DNA of 64,000 nucleotides. Source: JAUXFS01 sp050329575 (GTDB lineage Bacteria > Pseudomonadota > Alphaproteobacteria > Rhodospirillales > Defluviicoccaceae). The DNA is taken from assembly GCA_050329575.1 (NCBI GenBank), contig JBHJOP010000009.1, positions 62,001 through 126,000 of the forward strand, given 5' to 3'. The first letter of the stretch is position 1, and the number at the start of each line of letters is the position of its first letter. Below, in pieces: positions 34,364 to 43,980 of the stretch. A model generated the notes under the pieces. The model made no database searches. It saw nothing but the letters and a program-made list of their open reading frames with translations, and was not told the DNA's origin. Made by a program: the position numbers and the translations under genes.

Positions 34364-35433
34364 GCCGGCTCGGCCAGCCGGTTCGCCTGGTCGTCGGCGA
34401 TCAGCGCCTCGACGAGATCGTCGAGCTCACCTGCGAGAACGCGATCGAGCTTGTACAGCGTCAGGTTGATCCGATGGTCGGTGACCCGTCCCTGCGGGAA
34501 GTTGTAGGTGCGGATGCGCTCCGACCGGTCGCCGGAACCGACCTGGCTCTTGCGGTTCGCCGCCCGCTCGGCGTCGAGGCGCGACCGTTCGAGGTCGTAG
34601 AGCCGGGCGCGCAGGATCTTCATCGCCTTGGCGCGGTTCTTGTGCTGGGACTTCTCGTCCTGCTGGGTGACGACGAGGCCGGTCGGCAGGTGGGTGATGC
34701 GGACCGCGCTGTCGGTGGTGTTGACCGACTGGCCGCCCGGACCGCTCGAGCGGTAGACGTCGATGCGGAGATCCTTGTCGTCGATGTCGACGTCGACCTC
34801 TTCGGCTTCCGGCAGCACCGCTACCGTCGCCGCCGAGGTGTGGATGCGGCCGCTCGCCTCGGTCTCCGGGACCCGCTGCACCCGATGGACGCCCGATTCG
34901 AACTTGAGCCGGGCGAACGCCCCGCGACCCGCAATCGATGCAACCATCTCCCGGTAGCCGCCGATGCCGGTCTCGTGGAGATCCATCACCTCGACGGTCC
35001 AGCCATTCGCTTCCGCGTAGCGCTGATACATGCGGAACAGGTCGGCGGCGAACAATCCGGCCTCCTCGCCGCCGGTCCCGGCACGAATTTCCAGGATCGC
35101 GCTCTTGTCGTCGGCCTCGTCCTTCGGCAGCAACAGTACCTGCACCGCCCGCTCGAGGGCCGGCAGACGATGGCGAAGCTGCCGCAACTCGTCATGGGCC
35201 AGCCCCTTGATCTCGTCGTCCGCGTCCGCATCGTTGATCAGCCCCTCCAGTTCTTCGGCTTCGGCGCGAGCCCTGCTGAGATCGCCGATCGCCCGCACCG
35301 TCGGTGCCAGTTCCGCGTACTCCTTCGAGAGGCGGGCGAAGTCGGACGAGGCCGCGACCTCCGGACGGGCCAGTAACGCCCCCAGTTCGTCGAAGCGGGA
35401 CACCACCCGGTCCAGTTTCTCGTCACCGATCAT
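34360..35433 (-). CDS. prfA: Peptide chain release factor 1
   Basis: 357 residues. Terminates translation at UAA and UAG. The catalytic GGQ lies in [15 protein letters not shown] at about 231-233, and the anticodon-like PxT motif in [16 protein letters not shown] reads PET, where E. coli has PAT; PxT is still satisfied. [13 protein letters not shown] and [11 protein letters not shown] are conserved RF1 segments. It overlaps hemA upstream and prmC downstream by 4 bases each, so the three form a tight operon. Confidence 0.98.
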   Translation of the reverse strand: MIGDEKLDRVVSRFDELGALLARPEVAASSDFARLSKEYAELAPTVRAIGDLSRARAEAEELEGLINDADADDEIKGLAHDELRQLRHRLPALERAVQVLLLPKDEADDKSAILEIRAGTGGEEAGLFAADLFRMYQRYAEANGWTVEVMDLHETGIGGYREMVASIAGRGAFARLKFESGVHRVQRVPETEASGRIHTSAATVAVLPEAEEVDVDIDDKDLRIDVYRSSGPGGQSVNTTDSAVRITHLPTGLVVTQQDEKSQHKNRAKAMKILRARLYDLERSRLDAERAANRKSQVGSGDRSERIRTYNFPQGRVTDHRINLTLYKLDRVLAGELDDLVEALIADDQANRLAEPA

Positions 35434-36719
35434 CGTTCATCCTCCGAGGGACCGCCGCCGTGGCCGAAAAGCCGGTCGAGCGCTCGGTCCATGTCACGCA
35501 ATTCCTTTTGGCCATCGGCGCCGCGGGCGGCGATGGCACGCAGCGCCTGGGAAGGGCCGTGCAACAGCCGATTGATCAGCAGCCGCGTCGCCTTGTCGGC
35601 ATCACCGCCGGCGTCGGCGATCGCTGCTTCGCGGGCGTTTTCGAAATGGCGGCGCAACGCCGACAGGCTGGACACGGCCGCTCGCTCGGCGCGGCCGCGC
35701 AGGAACCCGGCAACCTCCTCGGCGACGATCGTGGCGGCGGCACCGGCTTCGTTGGCGCGCGATTGGCGACCGCGCATCGCCACCGCCTCGAGATCGTCGA
35801 CGTTGTAGAGGAAGGCGCCGTCGATCCGTGCCGCGGTGATGTCGACGTCGCCGGGAACACTGGTATCGACCACCAGGATCGGCCTCGACCGGCGCCGTTT
35901 CAAGGTCGCCTTGACGAGGTCTGCCGCGACCAGGATGCGTCGTGATCCCAACGCCGCCACCGTGATATCGGCATCCGCGAGCGCCTCGGCAAGGTCCTCG
36001 TACGGCGCCACGTGGCAGTCGAGCGTGCGGGCGATCGCCTCGGCCCGCGCCGGCCGCGGATGGACCACGACGAGAGTCCCGAGCCCGGCCGACAGCATCG
36101 CTTCGGCGACCAGCGCGCCCATCTCGCCGGCGCCGATCAGCAGGCCCGCGCATCGCGCCAGGTCGCCGTGCACGCCCCGCGCCAACTCGACGGCCGCGGC
36201 CGCCGCGGACACCGGCCGTTCGCCGATCGCCGTCTCGGTGCGCACCCGCTTGGCCGCTACGTACGCGGCCTGCAACACCGCTTCCAGGTCGGGGCCGGTC
36301 ATTCCGGCCGCCCGGGCGGCGCGATGGCTGGCCTTGACCTGGCCGAGAACATAGGGTTCCCCGATCACCAGGCTGTCGAGGGAGGCCGTGACGGTGAAGA
36401 TGTGGCGCACGGCGTCGATCCCCGACAGGACATAGAGGGCACCGTTCAAGTCGTCCGCCGGCAACCCGGCATGCGCCGCCATGGTGGTGACGACGTGGCC
36501 GACCGCGGCGTCGCGGTCGGCGTGAACGGCCTGCACCTCGACCCGGTCGCAGGTCGACATCACCAGCGCCTGTGCGACACCGGCGCGGCGGAGGCGCTCG
36601 AGGAAGCCGGGAACGGCCGTTTCCTCGACGAACAGCCGGTCGCGAAGGGTCAGCGATGCGGAGCGCTGGTTGGCACCGACCACCAGGATCTTCGCCGTCG
36701 AAACGGACTCGTCGGACAT
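35430..36719 (-). CDS. hemA: Glutamyl-tRNA reductase
   Basis: 429 residues. Reduces glutamyl-tRNA to glutamate-1-semialdehyde with NADPH, the first step of the C5 route to haem and, with hydrogenobyrinate enzymes, cobalamin. The catalytic Cys57 lies in [10 protein letters not shown] (most family members have STCNR). [26 protein letters not shown], the NADPH-binding [17 protein letters not shown] and DTSVPGDVD are present. The C-terminal dimerisation helix follows. Most alphaproteobacteria instead use 5-aminolevulinate synthase. ATG at 36719 is 7 bases after hisS. Confidence 0.94.
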   Translation of the reverse strand: MSDESVSTAKILVVGANQRSASLTLRDRLFVEETAVPGFLERLRRAGVAQALVMSTCDRVEVQAVHADRDAAVGHVVTTMAAHAGLPADDLNGALYVLSGIDAVRHIFTVTASLDSLVIGEPYVLGQVKASHRAARAAGMTGPDLEAVLQAAYVAAKRVRTETAIGERPVSAAAAAVELARGVHGDLARCAGLLIGAGEMGALVAEAMLSAGLGTLVVVHPRPARAEAIARTLDCHVAPYEDLAEALADADITVAALGSRRILVAADLVKATLKRRRSRPILVVDTSVPGDVDITAARIDGAFLYNVDDLEAVAMRGRQSRANEAGAAATIVAEEVAGFLRGRAERAAVSSLSALRRHFENAREAAIADAGGDADKATRLLINRLLHGPSQALRAIAARGADGQKELRDMDRALDRLFGHGGGPSEDER

Positions 36720-36726
36720 CGCGGCG

Positions 36727-37971
36727 CTACCGGAAGGCCCCGAGGTGACCCTCCAGGGCTGCCAGAAGCACTTCTTCCTGAGCACCACTGTCCATGTCGC
36801 GGACCACGACCGCCTGCCGCGACAGCTCGTCCTCGCCGAGAATGACGGCGGCCCGGGCATTGAGCCTGTTGGCCCGTTTGAGGCGTTTGCCGAGGCTGCC
36901 CTGGTAGGCGACATCGACCACGAGCCCGGCGCGGCGCAGGCGCTGACCGACCGCGAACGCGAGTCCGGCATGAGCGCTGCCGTGGGCGACGACGGCGATC
37001 GGGCGGCGCGGCGGGGGCGACTCGTCGACCAGCATCATCAGCCGCTCGACCCCTGCTGCCCAACCGGTCCCGGGGGTCGGTGGCCCGCCCATCTGTTCGA
37101 CGAGGCCGTCGTAGCGGCCGCCGGCCAGCACCGTTCCCTGGGCGCCGAGCGCCTCGGTGGTGAACTCGAACGCCGTGTGGCAGTAGTAGTCCAGCCCCCG
37201 CACCAGTCGCGGGTTGTGGCGATAGCCGACTCCGGCGCGGTCGAGACAGGCGAGAAGCTCCTCGAAGAACGCCCGCGACCCGGGATTGAGGCTGTCGGTG
37301 ATCAGCGGCGCGCCGGCGATCACCGCGCGGTCGCCCTCGTCCTTGGAATCGAGGATGCGCAGCGGATTGCGCTCGAGCCGGACCCGGCTATCGGCGGACA
37401 GGCGGTCGCGATGGCGGCCGAGATAGTCGACGAGGACCTGCCGGTAGGCGGCCCGGCTCTCGGCGTCGCCCAGCGTGTTGAGTTCGAGCACGACCCGGTC
37501 GGCGAGCCCGAGGGCGGCGAGCACGTCGGCGCCGAGCGCAATCACCTCGGCGTCGGCGACCGGGTCGGCGACCCCGAGCAGCTCGACTCCGACCTGGTGG
37601 AACTGCCGCAGGCGGCCCTTCTGCGGCCGCTCGTAGCGGAACATCGGTCCGCGGTAGAACAGTTTCAGCGGCAGCTGCTGGGCGAGGCCGTTGGAGACGA
37701 AGGCGCGGACCACGCCGGCGGTATTCTCGGGCCTGAGCGTCAGGCTCTCGCCGCCGCGATCGCAGAACGTGTACATCTCCTTGGTGACGATGTCGGAGGC
37801 ATCGCCGAGGGTGCGCGCGAACACGTCGGTGAACTCGAACACCGGTGTCGAGATCTCGCCGAACCCGTAACGCTCGGCGATCTCGAAGGCGATCGCCTCG
37901 ATGTGGCGCCGGCGCCGGCTGTCGTCGGGCAGCAGGTCGCGAGTTCCCCGAACGGGCTGCAGGGCGGGCAT
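36727..37971 (-). CDS. hisS: Histidine--tRNA ligase
   Basis: 414 residues, class II synthetase. It starts MPALQPVRGTRDLLPDD, a typical HisRS opening, so the upstream open frame to 38076 is discarded. Motif 2 is FYRGPMFRYERPQKGR with RQFHQVGVE, the histidine-specific HisA motif is LVRGLDYYCHTAFEF, and motif 3 is GTGWAAGVERLMML. The C-terminal anticodon-binding domain spans about 330-414. It lies between ispG (16-base gap) and hemA (7-base gap). Confidence 0.97.
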   Translation of the reverse strand: MPALQPVRGTRDLLPDDSRRRRHIEAIAFEIAERYGFGEISTPVFEFTDVFARTLGDASDIVTKEMYTFCDRGGESLTLRPENTAGVVRAFVSNGLAQQLPLKLFYRGPMFRYERPQKGRLRQFHQVGVELLGVADPVADAEVIALGADVLAALGLADRVVLELNTLGDAESRAAYRQVLVDYLGRHRDRLSADSRVRLERNPLRILDSKDEGDRAVIAGAPLITDSLNPGSRAFFEELLACLDRAGVGYRHNPRLVRGLDYYCHTAFEFTTEALGAQGTVLAGGRYDGLVEQMGGPPTPGTGWAAGVERLMMLVDESPPPRRPIAVVAHGSAHAGLAFAVGQRLRRAGLVVDVAYQGSLGKRLKRANRLNARAAVILGEDELSRQAVVVRDMDSGAQEEVLLAALEGHLGAFR

Positions 37972-37987
37972 CGGCGATCGGATCGGA

Positions 37988-39280
37988 CTAGCGGACGGCG
38001 ACGGACGGCACCGACGCCGAAGCCGGGTCGCGATCGTCGTCGCCATGATCGGCGGGGCCGTAGCGCGAATGGACATAGTCCTCGACCAGGGCCTGGAAGT
38101 CCTCGGCGATGCCGGGGCCGCGCAGGGTCATCGTCTTCCGGCCGTCGATGAACACCGGCGCCGCCGGCTCCTCGCCGGTGCCGGGGAGGCTGATGCCGAT
38201 GTCGGCGTGCTTGCTTTCGCCCGGCCCGTTGACGATGCAGCCCATCACCGCGACGGTCATCGTTTCGACCCCGGGGTACCGTCGGCGCCATGCCGGCATG
38301 CGCAGCCGGATGAAGCTCTGGATGCGGCCGGCGAGTTCCTGGAACACCGTGCTGGTGGTGCGGCCGCAGCCGGGACAGGCGGTGACCAGCGGCACGAACG
38401 ACCGCAACCCCATGACCTGCAGGATCTCCTGAGCGACGATCACCTCGGTGGTGCGGTCGCCGTCCGGATCCGGGGTCAGCGACACGCGGATGGTGTCGCC
38501 GATCCCCTGTTGAAGCAGGATCGCCATGCCGGCCGTCGAGGCGACGATCCCCTTCGACCCCATGCCGGCCTCGGTCAGGCCGAGGTGCAGTGCGTACGAA
38601 CAGCGCGCCGCGAGCTTGCCGTAGACCGAAATCAGCCGCTGGACGTCGCTGACCTTGCACGAAAGCACGATCCGGTCCGCCCCGAGGCCGATCTCCTCGG
38701 CACGGGCGGCGCTTTCGAGGGCGGAGGCGACCAGCGCCTCCTCGGTGACCTCCTCCGGGCTCAACGGATGACCGCCGGCGGCGTTGTCGTCCATCATCCG
38801 GGCGAGCAGCTCCTGGTCGAGGCTGCCCCAGTTGACGCCGATGCGAACCGGCCGGTCGTAGGTCAGAGCGGTCTCGACCATCGCCGCGAACTGGCGATCG
38901 CGCTTCTCGCGAAAGCCGACGTTGCCGGGATTGATCCGATACTTCGCCAGCGCCTCGGCACAGCCCGGATGCCCGGCGAGCAGGCGGTGGCCGATGTAAT
39001 GGAAGTCGCCGACCAGCGGCACGTCGATCCCGGCACGATCGAGACGGTCGCGAATGTGGGGCACCGCCGCCGCGGCCTCCTCGCGATCGACGGTGATCCG
39101 CACCAGTTCGGAACCGGCCCGAGCGAGGGCGGCGACCTGCGCCACCGTCGCCTCGACGTCGGCGGTGTCGGTGTTGGTCATCGACTGGACCACGATCGGC
39201 GCGCCGCCGCCGACGACGACCCCACCGACCGGGACGGCGACACTCGCCCGGCGCACGATCGGACTTCTGGGACTGGACAT
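37988..39280 (-). CDS. ispG: 4-hydroxy-3-methylbut-2-en-1-yl diphosphate synthase (GcpE)
   Basis: 430 residues. Iron-sulfur enzyme of the non-mevalonate isoprenoid pathway, converting MEcPP to HMBPP. The N-terminal TIM barrel has [18 protein letters not shown] and YRINPGNVG. The C-terminal domain binds a [4Fe-4S] cluster through Cys in [11 protein letters not shown] and [17 protein letters not shown]. The long insertion between the two, typical of proteobacterial enzymes, is present. Start ATG at 39280 ([11 protein letters not shown]). The isoprenoid product also feeds the quinone methylated by UbiG. Confidence 0.97.
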   Translation of the reverse strand: MSSPRSPIVRRASVAVPVGGVVVGGGAPIVVQSMTNTDTADVEATVAQVAALARAGSELVRITVDREEAAAAVPHIRDRLDRAGIDVPLVGDFHYIGHRLLAGHPGCAEALAKYRINPGNVGFREKRDRQFAAMVETALTYDRPVRIGVNWGSLDQELLARMMDDNAAGGHPLSPEEVTEEALVASALESAARAEEIGLGADRIVLSCKVSDVQRLISVYGKLAARCSYALHLGLTEAGMGSKGIVASTAGMAILLQQGIGDTIRVSLTPDPDGDRTTEVIVAQEILQVMGLRSFVPLVTACPGCGRTTSTVFQELAGRIQSFIRLRMPAWRRRYPGVETMTVAVMGCIVNGPGESKHADIGISLPGTGEEPAAPVFIDGRKTMTLRGPGIAEDFQALVEDYVHSRYGPADHGDDDRDPASASVPSVAVR

Positions 39281-39388
39281 TCGGCTGAACCTCGCGTGGG
39301 CCCCTGCGGCGACAAAGCGGTCGACAGCGGCTATTTGCCGCATGCGCCTGTTCGCGGTCAACGGCCGATCGGCGCAGGCACGCCGCCG

Positions 39389-40510
39389 TCAGCGAACGGC
39401 GGATCCGTCGCGCAGCGGTTCGACCTCGAGCGCGACGCGGCGCCGCACCATGCCCTTTTCACCGATCGGCGGGACCGCCACGCCGTCGACCAGGATCTCG
39501 AGCCCGCCGGCGTTTCCGGTCCACAGGTTGAGACCGGATCGGTCGGGCACGTGGTAGACCTCGCCGGGACGCAGCAGGCGGGCGAGCAGAACCCGATCGG
39601 CGGTCTCGTCGCGGACCTGGATCCAGCTCTCCTCCGTCGCCCGCAGCATGATTCGCCCGTCCTGCGCGTCACCAACTGACCGCCCCGGCCACCTGTCGTC
39701 ACCGCGCGCGGGCGCCGGTGGTGCCGCGATCTCGATTTGCGACCGCTGCGGATCGGCGTCCTCGCCGACCGCGGCCACCTCTCGCGGTTCGTCCATCGAC
39801 CGGGCGGGCGCGACGGGTTCCGTCGACGACGTCTCCGGCGTTGTCGTCGGCACGGCGGCGCCGGTGGCGGCTTCCAGACCCGACTCGCCTGCACCGGAGG
39901 CGGCGACATCGGTTCGGTCGGCATCGGTTCGGTCGGCATCGGTCCCCCGGCCCGCAGCGGGGGAGGCCGCAGCCGCCAGCCGCGGCGACGATCCGTCGAC
40001 GGGGCTTGTGCCGGGCGCGGGGTCGGCGACCGTCCCAGCGTCGGATCGACCGTCCGGAGACACCAGTCGGGCGAGGCGTTCGGGGACCGAGGCCACGAAC
40101 TCGCCGAACCCGTCGTCGCGGCTGGAGTTCGCGTACCAGACGCCATAGGACACCAGTGCGATCATCGCCCCCGCGACCACCACCGTCCAGCCGGGTCGCC
40201 CCCCTTCCGTCCGCGGGGACGGGAAGTGGAGCCGCGCCGAAGCGTCGCTTCCGGAGATCTCGCCCTTGAACCGGCGGATCACCTCGCCGCTGTCGAGACC
40301 GAGATGCTCCGCGTAGGCGCGCACGAAGCCGACGGCGTAGGTCGGTCCCGGCAGGTCCCCGAACCGCCGCTCTTCGATCGCCTGCAGAAAGGTCGGGCGG
40401 ATGCGCAGGAGCCGCGAGATCGACAGCAGGTCTTCACCCCGGCGCAGGCGGCACGACCGCAGCACGGCGCCGATATCAACCTCTTGATCCTGGGGCGGTT
40501 CAGAACCCAT
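39389..40510 (-). CDS. RodZ-like protein: helix-turn-helix, membrane segment, DUF4115
   Basis: 373 residues. Residues about 12-85 form an Xre-like HTH (GAVLRSCRLRRGEDLLSISR, LPGPTYAVGFVRAYAEHLGL), as in RodZ, which links MreB to the membrane. One membrane segment at about 106-126 (WTVVVAGAMIALVSYGVWY) is followed by a low-complexity Ala/Thr/Asp linker and a C-terminal DUF4115 domain (ATEESWIQVRDETADRVLL). The linker includes DADRTDADRTD, encoded by a perfect 15-bp tandem repeat. RodZ function is likely but not shown. The ispG gene follows 108 bases downstream, as in E. coli. Confidence 0.9.
   Translation of the reverse strand: MGSEPPQDQEVDIGAVLRSCRLRRGEDLLSISRLLRIRPTFLQAIEERRFGDLPGPTYAVGFVRAYAEHLGLDSGEVIRRFKGEISGSDASARLHFPSPRTEGGRPGWTVVVAGAMIALVSYGVWYANSSRDDGFGEFVASVPERLARLVSPDGRSDAGTVADPAPGTSPVDGSSPRLAAAASPAAGRGTDADRTDADRTDVAASGAGESGLEAATGAAVPTTTPETSSTEPVAPARSMDEPREVAAVGEDADPQRSQIEIAAPPAPARGDDRWPGRSVGDAQDGRIMLRATEESWIQVRDETADRVLLARLLRPGEVYHVPDRSGLNLWTGNAGGLEILVDGVAVPPIGEKGMVRRRVALEVEPLRDGSAVR
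39911..39940. repeat. 15-bp perfect tandem repeat inside the RodZ-like gene
   Basis: The unit GGTTCGGTCGGCATC occurs twice in direct succession (39911-39925, 39926-39940), encoding a repeated five-residue block in the periplasmic linker. The length is a multiple of three, so slippage changes linker length without shifting frame. Confidence 0.85.
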
Positions 40511-40668
40511 TCGCGCGCCGCGTCAGTTCGCCACCCCGTGGCCGATGCCGCACGATTCCAAAGAAATACACTGTGGCACTGCGCGTGTCGTAGGCAATCG
40601 AGTCTATTGTGACCGAGACGCTGTATTGTGGAGCATGGGCCGGAATTTGCAAGGCGAAAAATGACGGT

Positions 40669-42939
40669 TCAGACGGCGATGCCATGATCTTTGGCGTACG
40701 CTCTGAGGTTCTGCCGGACGCTCCCCCGAGTGCTCGCACAAAGTGCGTTGGTAAACTCCGCCAGCGACGAAACACGCAGACACCTGACGATTTCCTTGAT
40801 CGGGCCGACGGCCACCGGGGACACCGAGAGGTTGCGGTAGCCGAGCCCGATCAAGGCCATCGCCCCCAGCGGGTGACTGGCCATCTCGCCGCACAGCGTC
40901 ACCGGAACGTTCGCGGCCCGGCACTGTTCGACGATGGTGCGGAGCACGCTGAGGAACACCGGAGACAAGGGGTCGTAGCGTTCCGACAGGGTGTAGCTGG
41001 CACGGTCGCTGGCGAACGCGAACTGCAGCAGGTCGTTGGTGCCGACCGACACGAAGTCGACCCGGGAGAGCAGCGCCGGCAGCTGGAACAGCAGCGACGG
41101 CACCTCCAGCATGACGCCGACGCGCAACCGTCGCGGCAAGGCGCTGGAGCGTCGCCGCGCACGCTCGAGCTCCTTGTCGAGCAGCATCCGCGCATGCTCC
41201 AGCTCTTCGACCTCGGCGACCATCGGAAACATCACCGACAGCTCCTGCCCCGCTGCCGCCGCGATCAGTGCCCGCAGTTGCTCGCGCAACAGCGACGGGC
41301 GATCGAACGAGACCCTGATCGCCCGCCAGCCCATGGCGGGGTTCTCCTCCTTTTCCTGGCTCCAGCCGACGTGGACCTTGTCGCCGCCCATGTCGAGGGT
41401 GCGAAAAACGACCGGCCGGCCGGCCGCGTACTCCAGGACCTTGGCGTAGAGCTGCCGCTGGCTTTCCGTATCCGGCAGCCCGGAGCGCACCAGGAACGGT
41501 ACCTCGGTCCGGTAGAGGCCGATGCCATCGGCCCCCGTTTCGGCGAGATGACTGACCTCGACCAGCAGTCCGGCGTTGATGTTGATGCCGATGCGGACGT
41601 CGTCCAGGGTCACCGCCGGCAGGTCCCTGGAGGCCGCGTAGGCCGCGGCGCGGGCCCGCCGGATCTCCTGGTTGCGCAGGAACGGTGTTCGAATGTGGCT
41701 GCCCGGCCGAACGAACACCTGGGCGTGATCGGCATCCAGGATCACTTCCTCGCCGGTGTCGATTCGGTTCAGGGCGTCCCGAACCTGGGCCACCACCGGC
41801 AGATCGAGCGCCCGGGCGACGATCGCCACATGCGAATTGGGAGAGCCCTCCTCGAGAATCACGCCGCGCAGCCGACCGCGGGTATAGTCCATGAGCTGGG
41901 CCGGGCCCAAGTTGCGGGCGACCAGGATGAAGTCCTTGCCGTGGATCAGATCGAGCGCCCCCTCGTCGGTTCCGACCAGGTGCTGAAGCAGGCGGTTGGC
42001 CAGATCCTCGAGGTCGTGAACCCGTTCGCGCAGGTAGGGGTCCAGCACCTGGCTCATCCGCGCATGGATGTCGGAGCTGACCTTCTGCACGGCCGCTTCC
42101 GCGGTCAGGCCGGTGTTGATGGCATCCCCGATGCGCCTGAGCCAGCCGACGTCCTGGGCGATCATCCGGTAGGTTTCCAGGACGTCCCGGTGTTCGCTGC
42201 CGGCGGCGAACGCGCTCGCCTGCAGCATGTCGTCCAGCGCCCCGTGCATCTCTCCGACGGCGCGGCGCAACCGTTCGTGCTCTTCGTGGGTGTCCTCGGC
42301 GACGAGCTTGCGCAGGGTGAACTGCGGCCGGTGCGCAAAGGCGACGCCCAGCGCCAGGCCCGCGTTGAGGCGGACGCCCTCCAGCCGGACCGGAAGCACG
42401 GTGATGCCCTCGGTCCTCGCCAACTCGTAGCGGTCGACCAGATTGCCGCCGGCGACAAGCTCGGCCAACACCATCGCCACGGTCTGCAGCGCCTCGATCT
42501 CCTCGTCGGTGTAGTGCCGGCGGTCGACGTTCTGCACGGCCAACACACCGACCGATCTGCCGCCCCGCAAAATCGGCACGCCCATCAGCGAGTGGTAGAT
42601 CTCCTCACCGGTCTCGGGTCGATAGGCGAAGTTGGGATGACTCTGCGCATCGGCGAGGGCGAGCGGCCGAGCGCTGGCGGCGATCTCGCCGATCAGGCCC
42701 TCCCCCATCCGCAAACGGGTGCGACGGACCGCGCTCGGACGCAGGCCCTGGGTCGCGAACAGCTCGAGCACGTCGCCGACCCGTCGGACATAGACCGAGC
42801 ATACTTCGGCGCCCAGGTCTTTCGCGATGATCGAGACGATCTGCGCGAGCCTGCCCTGCACGCTGCCCTCGGCCGCCATGACATCCCGGATCTGAGCCAG
42901 GAGGCGGCGAAGGACGAGGACCGTCTGTCCCTGATGCAT
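40669..42939 (-). CDS. ptsP: Phosphoenolpyruvate-protein phosphotransferase PtsP (EI-Ntr)
   Basis: 756 residues. First enzyme of the nitrogen PTS, passing phosphate from PEP to NPr. The N-terminal GAF domain (about 1-165; GEGLIGEIAASARPLALADA) senses small ligands such as glutamine in relatives. The EI part has the phosphohistidine in SPNSHVAIVARAL, then the PEP-binding TIM barrel with FRTLDMGGDKVHVGW, MFPMVAEVEELEHARMLL, FVSVGTNDLLQF and VTLCGEMASHPLGAMAL. It starts 2 bases after the nitronate-monooxygenase-like gene. EI-Ntr partners ptsO and ptsN are not in the window. Confidence 0.97.
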   Translation of the reverse strand: MHQGQTVLVLRRLLAQIRDVMAAEGSVQGRLAQIVSIIAKDLGAEVCSVYVRRVGDVLELFATQGLRPSAVRRTRLRMGEGLIGEIAASARPLALADAQSHPNFAYRPETGEEIYHSLMGVPILRGGRSVGVLAVQNVDRRHYTDEEIEALQTVAMVLAELVAGGNLVDRYELARTEGITVLPVRLEGVRLNAGLALGVAFAHRPQFTLRKLVAEDTHEEHERLRRAVGEMHGALDDMLQASAFAAGSEHRDVLETYRMIAQDVGWLRRIGDAINTGLTAEAAVQKVSSDIHARMSQVLDPYLRERVHDLEDLANRLLQHLVGTDEGALDLIHGKDFILVARNLGPAQLMDYTRGRLRGVILEEGSPNSHVAIVARALDLPVVAQVRDALNRIDTGEEVILDADHAQVFVRPGSHIRTPFLRNQEIRRARAAAYAASRDLPAVTLDDVRIGININAGLLVEVSHLAETGADGIGLYRTEVPFLVRSGLPDTESQRQLYAKVLEYAAGRPVVFRTLDMGGDKVHVGWSQEKEENPAMGWRAIRVSFDRPSLLREQLRALIAAAAGQELSVMFPMVAEVEELEHARMLLDKELERARRRSSALPRRLRVGVMLEVPSLLFQLPALLSRVDFVSVGTNDLLQFAFASDRASYTLSERYDPLSPVFLSVLRTIVEQCRAANVPVTLCGEMASHPLGAMALIGLGYRNLSVSPVAVGPIKEIVRCLRVSSLAEFTNALCASTRGSVRQNLRAYAKDHGIAV

Positions 42940-42941
42940 CT

Positions 42942-43976
42942 CTACACGGTATCGAGTGCCGCTCGGTTGCCGAGGATCGCCAGCGCCTGGCCGACGAGTT
43001 CGTCCAGGATCTCCCGCGTCGACTGGTTGCGGGTGACCATGCCGACGCTCTGGCCGGCCATCAGCGATCCGTTCTCGACGTCGCCCTCCACCACCGCCCG
43101 CCGCAGCGCGCCGGCCCAGAACAGCTCGATCTCGAGCTGCGCCTGCTCCTGGGTGATCTCGCCCTGCCGGTAGCGGGCGGCAACCTCCCGCTGGGTTTCC
43201 ATGAACCGTCGCGTGCCGCCGTTGACCAACGCCCGCACCGGGATCACCGGCAGCTCGGGATCGAGCTGCACCGACGCCACCGCGTCGCGGGCGCTGGCGC
43301 GGATGAACGCCTTCTTGAATTCCGGATGGGCGATCGATTCAGTCGCACAGACGAACCGCGTGCCGACCTGGCACCCGGACGCTCCCATCTGTAGATAAGA
43401 CACGATCGCCTCGCCGCGGCCGATGCCGCCGGCGACGAACACCGGCACCTCGCGGATCTCGGGCAGGATCTCCTGGGCGAGCACGCTCGTCGACACCGGG
43501 CCGATGTGTCCTCCGGCTTCCGCACCCTCGATGATCAGGGCGTCGACGCCGCTCCGCAGCAGGCGTTTGGCGACCACCACCGCCGGGGCGAAACAGATCA
43601 CCTTCGCGCCGCCCTCCTTGATGCGCCGGATCGCTGCCGCCGCCGGCACGCCGCCGGCGAGCACCACGTGCCTGACCTCGTGATCGATGCAGGTGTCGAT
43701 CAACTCGTCCAGTTGCGGATGCATGGTGATCAGGTTCACGCCGAACGGTCGGTCGGTCCGCTTCTGGGTCGCAACGATCTCGTCTTCCAGTTGCGCCGGC
43801 GTCAGCGACCCGCAGGCGATGACCCCGAAGCCGCCGGCATTGGAGATCGCGGCGACGAGGTTGTGTTCGGAGACCCAGGACATCGCGCCGCCCATGATCG
43901 CGTAGCGGCAGCCGAGGAAATCCTGGCCGCGACGCCAGAGCCTGCCCAGTTCGGCCTCGGGGGCGAGAACCGGCAT
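42942..43976 (-). CDS. Nitronate monooxygenase/FabK-like flavoprotein
   Basis: 344 residues from ATG at 43976, 4 bases after the lysC stop. FMN-binding TIM barrel of the 2-nitropropane dioxygenase family: YAIMGGAMSWVSEHNLVAAI, NAGGFGVIACGSL, FGVNLITMHP, VICFAPAVV, IEGAEAGGHIGP (flavin and catalytic His) and PVFVAGGIGRGEAIVSYLQMGA. Members include nitronate monooxygenases and enoyl-ACP reductase II; sequence alone does not separate these. Its fixed place between lysC and ptsP suggests a housekeeping role. Confidence 0.88.
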   Translation of the reverse strand: MPVLAPEAELGRLWRRGQDFLGCRYAIMGGAMSWVSEHNLVAAISNAGGFGVIACGSLTPAQLEDEIVATQKRTDRPFGVNLITMHPQLDELIDTCIDHEVRHVVLAGGVPAAAAIRRIKEGGAKVICFAPAVVVAKRLLRSGVDALIIEGAEAGGHIGPVSTSVLAQEILPEIREVPVFVAGGIGRGEAIVSYLQMGASGCQVGTRFVCATESIAHPEFKKAFIRASARDAVASVQLDPELPVIPVRALVNGGTRRFMETQREVAARYRQGEITQEQAQLEIELFWAGALRRAVVEGDVENGSLMAGQSVGMVTRNQSTREILDELVGQALAILGNRAALDTV

Positions 43977-43980
43977 CGCT

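Noticed and set aside
40511..40668. Possible promoter for the RodZ-like gene (TTGCAA, 16 bases, CACAAT on the minus strand)
   Set aside because: Both boxes match consensus only 4 of 6 and are far from the ATG; too weak to list as a feature.
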